Notes under the pieces: generated by a model
What the model saw: only the letters and a program-made list of their open reading frames with translations
Told to the model about the DNA's origin: nothing
Databases searched by the model: none
NCBI RefSeq assembly: GCF_041154485.1
Contig: NZ_AP028669.1
Span: 4,815,001 to 4,879,000 of the forward strand
Reading direction: 5' to 3'
Length of the DNA: 64,000 bases
Origin: Variovorax sp. V93
GTDB lineage: Bacteria > Pseudomonadota > Gammaproteobacteria > Burkholderiales > Burkholderiaceae_C
Position numbers and translations under genes: made by a program
Shown: positions 59,341 to 64,000 of the stretch, one piece after another
How the letters are laid out: every line of letters starts with the position of its first letter
Numbering within the stretch: position 1 is the stretch's first letter

Positions 59341-60228
59341 ATGCTCGACTCCCAGCAGCTGCGCGCCTTCGTCTCGGTGGCCGACCATGGCAGCGTGACC
59401 CGCGCGGCCGAAGCCATGCACCTGACGCAATCGGCCGTGAGCGCGCAGATCCGGCGGCTGGAAGAGCAGCTGGGCTGCCGCGTCTTCGACCGCACCACGC
59501 GGTCGCTGGAACTCACGGCCCAGGGCAGCGTGCTGCTGAGCTATGCCAGGAGCATCCTCAACCTGCAGCAGCAGGCGGTCTCCAGGCTCGCGGCGCCCCG
59601 GCGTGCGCCGACCACGCTGCGCCTCGGGTGCTCGGAGGGCTTTCCCAGCGAATGGCTGTTTGCCGCGCTCGCGGGCTTTCGCCAGCGCAGGCCCGACGTG
59701 CATGTGGAAATCACCTGCGGCATCAGCACGGCGCTGGCCAAACAGGTGCGGCAGCGCTCGCTGGACCTGATGGTCGGCACGGTCTGCGACGCCGGCAGCG
59801 ACACCGAAACGCTCTGGATGGAGCCGCTGGTGTGGGCCTTTTCGGAAAGGGCGCTGCTCGACCCCGACGCGCCCGCCCCACTGGCGTTTCTGTCGGAGCC
59901 CTGCCCGTTCCGCGAAGCCGCGCTCGCCTCGCTGGCCGGACACGGAACGACCCACTGGCAGATCGTGCTGACCGCGCACGGCTCCGGCCCGTTGATGGCC
60001 GCCGCGGCCGCCGGCCTGGCCATTACCGTGCTGACGCCGTCGGGCATGCCGCCCCTGCTGCGTTCCATTCCGCCGGGCAGCTTCCTGCCGCCGCTGCCGC
60101 CTGCCCGCTTCGTGATCCAGCAGGCCGAAGGCAGCGCGGAGCCGGAGCCGCTGGCGGCGCTGGTCGACGAGGTGCGCGAGGCCTGCTTCCGCTGGCGCGG
60201 GGCGCATGCCTTGCCGCCCCGGTCCTGA
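59341..60228 (+). CDS. LysR-family regulator, divergent from azoR
   Basis: A 295-residue regulator with a textbook LysR helix-turn-helix (LDSQQLRAFVSVADHGSVTRAAEAMHLTQSAVSAQIRRLEEQL, residues 2-45) and the effector domain (LRLGCSEGFPSEWLFAAL onward; Trp-rich lobe GTVCDAGSDTETLW). Position makes it the probable regulator of azoR, responding to an electrophile or aromatic compound. The next gene is 241 bases away, so it is probably monocistronic. Confidence 0.92.
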   Translation: MLDSQQLRAFVSVADHGSVTRAAEAMHLTQSAVSAQIRRLEEQLGCRVFDRTTRSLELTAQGSVLLSYARSILNLQQQAVSRLAAPRRAPTTLRLGCSEGFPSEWLFAALAGFRQRRPDVHVEITCGISTALAKQVRQRSLDLMVGTVCDAGSDTETLWMEPLVWAFSERALLDPDAPAPLAFLSEPCPFREAALASLAGHGTTHWQIVLTAHGSGPLMAAAAAGLAITVLTPSGMPPLLRSIPPGSFLPPLPPARFVIQQAEGSAEPEPLAALVDEVREACFRWRGAHALPPRS

Positions 60229-60294
60229 CCCATCTGCAGGCCACTCGCTGGCACAGATTCTGCTCGCCACGCCAACGCGGAGTAGAAGCGGTCA

Positions 60295-60311
60295 GCAGAT
60301 GCACCATCTGC
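60295..60311. promoter_or_regulatory. GCAGATG-CAC-CATCTGC dyad upstream of NMT1/THI5-like receptor gene
   Basis: A perfect 7-3-7 dyad (60295-60311) in the 241-base gap before the receptor gene; a further CATCTGC lies at 60231-60237, 3 bases after the LysR stop. It may be an operator for the receptor-oxygenase operon or a 3' hairpin of the LysR message; there is no T-run. Nothing else is evident in this gap except the receptor's ribosome-binding site near 60458. Confidence 0.45.
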
Positions 60312-60469
60312 GGGACATTGCTCCGGATGACATCCAGGCAAGCCTCGTTTTGCTTCGTGCGTTTCATCCGCTCCGCCGGCATCCGCCGGTGCCTTCAGCG
60401 GACGAACTTCGCATGGTGGCGATGCACCCCTGGATATTTCCAAGGCAACGCATCCACAGGGACGAACGC

Positions 60470-61480
60470 ATGAAACTCTTCACCACAGGCCGCTCCACAC
60501 TGCTGCGGCGCTGGAGCCTCCCACTGTCGCTGATCGCGGCCATCGCTGCACCCGCGCATGGCGCCGACAAGCTCCGGTTCGGCTTGAACTGGTATCCGCA
60601 GGCCGAGCATTGCGGCTGGTTCCAGGCGCAAGCCGCCGGGCTGTACAAGAAGGCCGGGCTGGAAGTGGAACTGATCGGCGGCAGCCCCGACCGGAACGTA
60701 CCGCTGCTGGTGGCTGCGGGCGAGCTGGACCTCGGCATGGGTTCGAGCTTCACCACGCTCAACATGGCGGCGCGCGGCATTCCCGCGCGCACCATTGCCG
60801 CCTTCCTGCAGAAGGACCCGCAGACGCTGGTCGCGCACGCCGACCAGGGCGTGAAGACGCTGGCCGACCTGAAGGGCCGGCCGATCATGGTCGCCAAGTT
60901 CTCGCAGGCGGAGTTCTGGGCTTTCCTCAAGCAGAAGCACGGTTTCAGCGACAGCCAGCTGCGCCCCTACGCGTATTCCCCGGCGCCGTTCCTGGCGGAT
61001 GCCAAGGCGGTTCAGCAGGGCTACATCACGGAAGACGCCCAGCTGCTTGGCAAGGCGCTGCCGAAGCCGCCGGTCTCCATCCTGCTGGCCGACTACGGCT
61101 ACGAGAACTACGCATCGACGATCTTCGCGATGGACCGCTACATTGCCGCGAACGAAAAGGCGGTTGCCGCGTTCGTCGAGGCAACCCGGGCCGGGTGGCA
61201 GCAGTGCATCGATGGCGACTACGCACCCGCCTTGAACGCCGTGGTTGCCGCGGACCCGAAGCACGACGTCGCGCTCTTCCACTTCAAGATGAAGCAGATG
61301 AAGGAGCTGGCCATGGTGAAGCATGGCGATGCGCTGCAGTCCGGCGCCGGCGCCATGTCGGATGCACGCTGGAAACGCTTCTTCGACACCATGTCGGCGG
61401 CCGGCATCTACCCTGCGACGCTGGACTACAAGGCCGCCTACACGCTTCGATTCAGCAACGCCAAGGCGGCCTGGCAATGA
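60470..61480 (+). CDS. ABC substrate-binding protein, NMT1/THI5-like
   Basis: A 336-residue periplasmic receptor of the SsuA/NMT1-THI5 family (type II fold). The signal peptide ends AHG-A, and the mature part begins KLRFGLNWYPQAEHCGWFQAQAAGLYKKAGL, with ELDLGMGSSFTTLN. Family ligands include pyrimidine precursors of thiamine, sulfonates and nitrate-like compounds. No ATPase or permease follows. Its stop overlaps the start of an oxygenase gene (ATGA), so receptor and oxygenase probably handle the same compound. AGGGAC gives a fair ribosome-binding site. Confidence 0.92.
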   Translation: MKLFTTGRSTLLRRWSLPLSLIAAIAAPAHGADKLRFGLNWYPQAEHCGWFQAQAAGLYKKAGLEVELIGGSPDRNVPLLVAAGELDLGMGSSFTTLNMAARGIPARTIAAFLQKDPQTLVAHADQGVKTLADLKGRPIMVAKFSQAEFWAFLKQKHGFSDSQLRPYAYSPAPFLADAKAVQQGYITEDAQLLGKALPKPPVSILLADYGYENYASTIFAMDRYIAANEKAVAAFVEATRAGWQQCIDGDYAPALNAVVAADPKHDVALFHFKMKQMKELAMVKHGDALQSGAGAMSDARWKRFFDTMSAAGIYPATLDYKAAYTLRFSNAKAAWQ

Positions 61481-62475
61481 TGCAGCAAGCCAGGCACGGC
61501 ACCGCGTCGGTGCCGCTGATCGACATGGCGCCGTTCATGCGCGGGGACGCCGCCGCGCGGCTCGCAACCGCCCGGCAGTTCGGCAGGGCCTTCGAGGAGA
61601 CCGGCTTTGCGGCGATCGTCAACCATGGCGTCTCCGCGCGCCTGGCGGACGATGTCTACGCGCAGGCCAAGGCCTTCTTCGCCTTGCCGCTCGACCACAA
61701 GTCGCAACTGATGCCGCCCGAGAAGGTCAAGGGCCGCGGCTACCTGCCGATGGGCATCGAGAGCGTGGCGGCAACCCTGGATGGCGAGACGCCGCCGGAC
61801 CTTTGCGAAGCGCTCGTCTTCGCGTCCCTGCAGCGCGAGCGCGATGGCCGGGGCCAGCGCAACCTCTGGCCCAGCGAGCCGACGGGGTTCGACCAGAACA
61901 TCAACGCCTGGTTCGACGCCATCCATGGCCTGTGCGGCCGGCTCATGCGCATGTCGGCGCTGGCGCTCGACCTGCCCGAAGACTGGTTCGATGCCTGCTT
62001 TAGCGAACCCTCGCTCACGCTGCGCTTCGTCAACTATCCGGACCAGCCGGTCGAGCCGCGGCCGGGCCAGCTGCGCTACGGCGCGCACCACGACTACGGC
62101 GGCCTCACCATCCTGCGCCAGGACAACGCGCCGGGCGGGCTGGAGGTCTGCGATCTTCAGGGCCGCTGGCACGACGTGCCGGTGATTGCGGACAGCTTCG
62201 TGATCAATGTCGGCGACCTCATGCAGCGCTGGACCAACGGCCGGTGGCGGTCGACCCTGCACCGCGTCAGCAACCCGCCGCGCGACCTGACCGGCTCCAC
62301 GCAGCGGCTGTCGATGGTGGCGTTCACCGGCCCGGAGGAAAGCACGAGCGTCGAATGCCTGCCCTCCTGCTGCGATGCGGCCCATCCGGCCCGCTTCGAG
62401 CCGGTGATTGCGGGGGAGTACATCCAGGGCAAGCTGCGCTCGTCGATGGAATTGACGCCCCCCGCATCGCGCTGA
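61477..62475 (+). CDS. 2-oxoglutarate/Fe(II) oxygenase, isopenicillin-N-synthase family
   Basis: A 332-residue cytosolic non-haem iron oxygenase. The N-terminal DIOX_N part (VPLIDMAPFMRGD, GFAAIVNHGV) leads to the jelly-roll core. GAHHDYGGLTIL and STLHRVSNPP supply the His-x-Asp...His iron ligands, and TQRLSMVAF the Arg-x-Ser that binds 2-oxoglutarate, so it is a 2-OG-dependent enzyme rather than a true isopenicillin N synthase. ATG ATG in tandem at 61477 and 61480 overlap the receptor stop. The substrate is probably what the receptor imports. It could oxidise a pyrimidine, an amine or a small acid. Confidence 0.93.
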   Translation: MMQQARHGTASVPLIDMAPFMRGDAAARLATARQFGRAFEETGFAAIVNHGVSARLADDVYAQAKAFFALPLDHKSQLMPPEKVKGRGYLPMGIESVAATLDGETPPDLCEALVFASLQRERDGRGQRNLWPSEPTGFDQNINAWFDAIHGLCGRLMRMSALALDLPEDWFDACFSEPSLTLRFVNYPDQPVEPRPGQLRYGAHHDYGGLTILRQDNAPGGLEVCDLQGRWHDVPVIADSFVINVGDLMQRWTNGRWRSTLHRVSNPPRDLTGSTQRLSMVAFTGPEESTSVECLPSCCDAAHPARFEPVIAGEYIQGKLRSSMELTPPASR

Positions 62476-62519
62476 CTGCCGCTGCGAACCACGTTTGCAG
62501 CGGCAGCCACAGCGGCCTG

Positions 62520-63521
62520 CTACTCGGCCGTGATCCCCGCCTTGCGCACCACCTCGCCAAACTTCACGAGGCGCTCGGACATCATCTTCTCGAAGGCGGC
62601 GGGCGTCATTTCCTCGGGCGCGATCACGCCGCGGTCCTTCAGGCTGGCCTGCATGGCCGGCGACGCGGCCACCTGGCGCACGGCCTTGTACAGCGTCTGC
62701 ACGATGGCGTCCGGCGTGCCGCCCGGTGCGGCCAGGCCGGTCCACGAGCTGAGGTTGAGCTGCGGGTAGCCCACTTCGGCCATGGTGGGCACGTCGGGCA
62801 GCTGCGGCAGGCGCTGGTCGGCCGCCACCGCCAGCGCGCGCACCTTGCCGGCCTGCACGTGGGGCAGCATGATGACCAGGTTGTCGAGGATGAACTGCAC
62901 CTCGTTGGACAGCACCGCCGTGATCAGCGGCGAGCCGCCGCGGTAGGGGATGTGGGTGGTGAACACGCCCGTGGCGGCCTTGAGCATCTCCACGTTGAGC
63001 TGGCCCATGCTGCCCACGCCGCCGCTGCCGTAGTTGAGCTTGCCGGGGTTCTTCTTCGCGTAGTCGATGAACTCCTTGAAGCTCTTGATGGGCAGGCTCG
63101 AATGCACCACCAGCGCATTGGGCTGGCGGCCCAGGATGGCGATGTTCTCGAAGTCCTTGATGGGGTCGTAGCCCACCTTGGGCTGCGTGAGCGGGTTGGC
63201 CAGGTGGCTGCTCTGCGACGACACCACCAGCGTGTAGCCGTCGGGCTTGGCGCGCGCCACCATCTGCGACGCCACCGAGCCGCCCGCGCCGGCGCGGTTC
63301 TCCACCACGATGGGCACGCCCAGCGCGCTCGACAGCGGCTCCGAATACTGGCGCGCCATGATGTCCACCGAGCCGCCCGGGGGGAACGGCACCACGAGCG
63401 TGATGGGGCGCGAGGGGTACTTGTCGTCGGCGGCGCGCGCCGCCAGCGGGGCGAGGCCCGCGAGGCCAAGGCCCAGGCCGGCGTTGAGGATGTGGCGGCG
63501 GGTGGGTTGTGTGGAATGCAT
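62520..63521 (-). CDS. Bug (TctC) family extracytoplasmic solute receptor
   Basis: A 333-residue periplasmic receptor, the second Bug protein of this window. A Tat-like signal (TRRHILNAGLGLGLAGLAPLAARA) is followed by VVPFPPGGSVDIMARQ, ENRAGAGGSVASQMVARAKPDGYTL and the THIPYRGGSPLITAVL loop. The gene is 17 bases downstream of an M20 peptidase gene on the same strand, so they share an operon and the ligand may be a peptide-like or N-acyl compound that the peptidase cleaves. No TctAB membrane genes are nearby. Confidence 0.93.
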   Translation of the reverse strand: MHSTQPTRRHILNAGLGLGLAGLAPLAARAADDKYPSRPITLVVPFPPGGSVDIMARQYSEPLSSALGVPIVVENRAGAGGSVASQMVARAKPDGYTLVVSSQSSHLANPLTQPKVGYDPIKDFENIAILGRQPNALVVHSSLPIKSFKEFIDYAKKNPGKLNYGSGGVGSMGQLNVEMLKAATGVFTTHIPYRGGSPLITAVLSNEVQFILDNLVIMLPHVQAGKVRALAVAADQRLPQLPDVPTMAEVGYPQLNLSSWTGLAAPGGTPDAIVQTLYKAVRQVAASPAMQASLKDRGVIAPEEMTPAAFEKMMSERLVKFGEVVRKAGITAE

Positions 63522-63538
63522 GAGTCGGTTCTCGAAAA

Positions 63539-64000
63539 TCAGGGGTGGTCCAGGATGGCCAGCGCCACGGCCTGGGCGCGCGGCACGAAGGTGGCGAGCT
63601 CGCAGTACTCGCGCTCGGTGTGCGCATGCCCGCCTACGGGGCCGGTGCCGCACAGCGTGGGCGCGCCCACCGAGGCGGTCAGGCCGCTGTCGGCCGCGCC
63701 GCCCGTGAACTCGCCCTGCACCTCGAAGCCCAGCGCCCTGGCGCCGCGCTGGTAGAGCGCCAGCAGCTCGTCGGGCGTGGGCTTCATGGGCATGGTGCGG
63801 CGCGTTTCCGTGATGCGCCCCTTGGTGCGCGACACCGACTCTTCCTCGACGATCGCGCGCACCTTCGCGAGCAGTTCGTCCGGATCGGTTTCCGACGTGA
63901 AGCGCATGTCCAGCTCGGCCTTGGCATGCGGCGCCACCATGTTGGGCACGATGCCGCCGTGCACCACGCCCACGTTGGCCGTGACGCCCGTGGCCGGGTC
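63539..64000 (-). CDS. M20 family metallopeptidase, C-terminal part (5' end outside window)
   Basis: The last 153 codons of an M20 (carboxypeptidase G2/ArgE-like) metallohydrolase; the frame is open to base 64000. Seen are part of the dimerisation (lid) domain, NVGVVHGGIVPNMVAPHAKAELDMRFTS, and the C-terminal return to the catalytic domain, FTGGAADSGLTASVGAPTLCGTGPVGGHAHTEREY, with the His of GGHAHT that contacts zinc. It should hydrolyse an amide bond in a peptide or N-acyl amino acid. It precedes the Bug gene by 17 bases. Confidence 0.92.
   Translation of the reverse strand, partial: DPATGVTANVGVVHGGIVPNMVAPHAKAELDMRFTSETDPDELLAKVRAIVEEESVSRTKGRITETRRTMPMKPTPDELLALYQRGARALGFEVQGEFTGGAADSGLTASVGAPTLCGTGPVGGHAHTEREYCELATFVPRAQAVALAILDHP

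Noticed and set aside
60229..60469. Possible thiamine (TPP) riboswitch before the NMT1/THI5-like receptor gene
   Set aside because: The conserved CUGAGA and related THI-box segments are not present in this gap; only a 7-3-7 dyad is seen.
1..64000. rRNA, tRNA, CRISPR arrays, prophage, conjugation or restriction genes
   Set aside because: None could be found by reading both strands; gaps between genes are all under 250 bases and are accounted for above.

Overview
The window is 64 kb of GC-rich DNA (about 65-72% in most coding rows) from a betaproteobacterium of the order Burkholderiales, most like Variovorax or another member of the Comamonadaceae. The support is two Bug-type (TctC) solute receptors, the Burkholderiales-restricted small families DUF3567, DUF2242, DUF2783, DUF3108 and DUF4148, the general gene content and the heavy GC3 bias. 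It reads as chromosome: 57 coding features, almost wall to wall, with no gap over 300 bases lacking a gene. I see no rRNA, tRNA, CRISPR array, insertion sequence or phage gene.

Layout. 1-2.9 kb: the 3' part of uup (ABC-F) and a phospholipase-D-like lipoprotein. 2.9-7.8 kb (minus): a copper-type operon of TraB/GumN protein, DUF2946 protein, TonB-dependent receptor and a YcnI-PCuAC fusion. 7.9-9.5 kb: a VOC protein and a YwqK-repeat exported protein. 9.5-14.5 kb: an aromatic-catabolism module (Bug receptor, DUF2783, FAD monooxygenase, divergent LuxR regulator, FAH-family hydrolase). 14.6-22.4 kb: housekeeping and envelope genes (DUF3108, DUF3567, AbrB-type permease, ChaN-like lipoprotein, class III aminotransferase, purU, WxxGxW protein, SGNH hydrolase). 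22.5-32.9 kb: acyl-CoA metabolism (single-chain biotin acyl-CoA carboxylase, acyl-CoA ligase, TetR, orphan ABC receptor, self-sufficient CYP102-type P450).

32.9-37.4 kb (minus): a storage-granule cluster (wax ester synthase/DGAT, two phasin-like proteins, TetR, alpha/beta hydrolase) in which three products carry Lys/Ala/Pro-rich tails. 37.6-43.2 kb: prolyl oligopeptidase and arginase (translationally coupled), a FUSC-type exporter with a leader ORF and a strong palindromic operator, a DUF2242 lipoprotein and a P-loop kinase. 43.3-48.8 kb: amino-acid catabolism (glutamate dehydrogenase; PutA with a divergent Lrp regulator). 48.8-51.7 kb: yggS divergent from pilT-pilU. 52-55.8 kb: a beta-hydroxyacid dehydrogenase and the conserved rsmI / yraN / diaA-like / dolP-like neighbourhood.

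55.8-57.8 kb is a compositionally different island (rows of 55-63% GC, 33% in its intergenic region, against about 72% next door). It holds a LysR regulator overlapping a KptA/Tpt1 RNA 2'-phosphotransferase, and a divergent HAD-like protein of unknown function, around a perfect 8-3-8 palindrome with a T-N11-A core. This is my best candidate for an under-described system. 57.8-64 kb: glutathione transferase, azoreductase with divergent LysR, an NMT1/THI5-like receptor coupled to a 2-oxoglutarate/Fe(II) oxygenase, a second Bug receptor and the 3' part of an M20 peptidase gene.

Two copies of one 3'-flanking hairpin element, directly after the stop codons of gdhA and pilU and with compensatory stem changes, are the other structural highlight.
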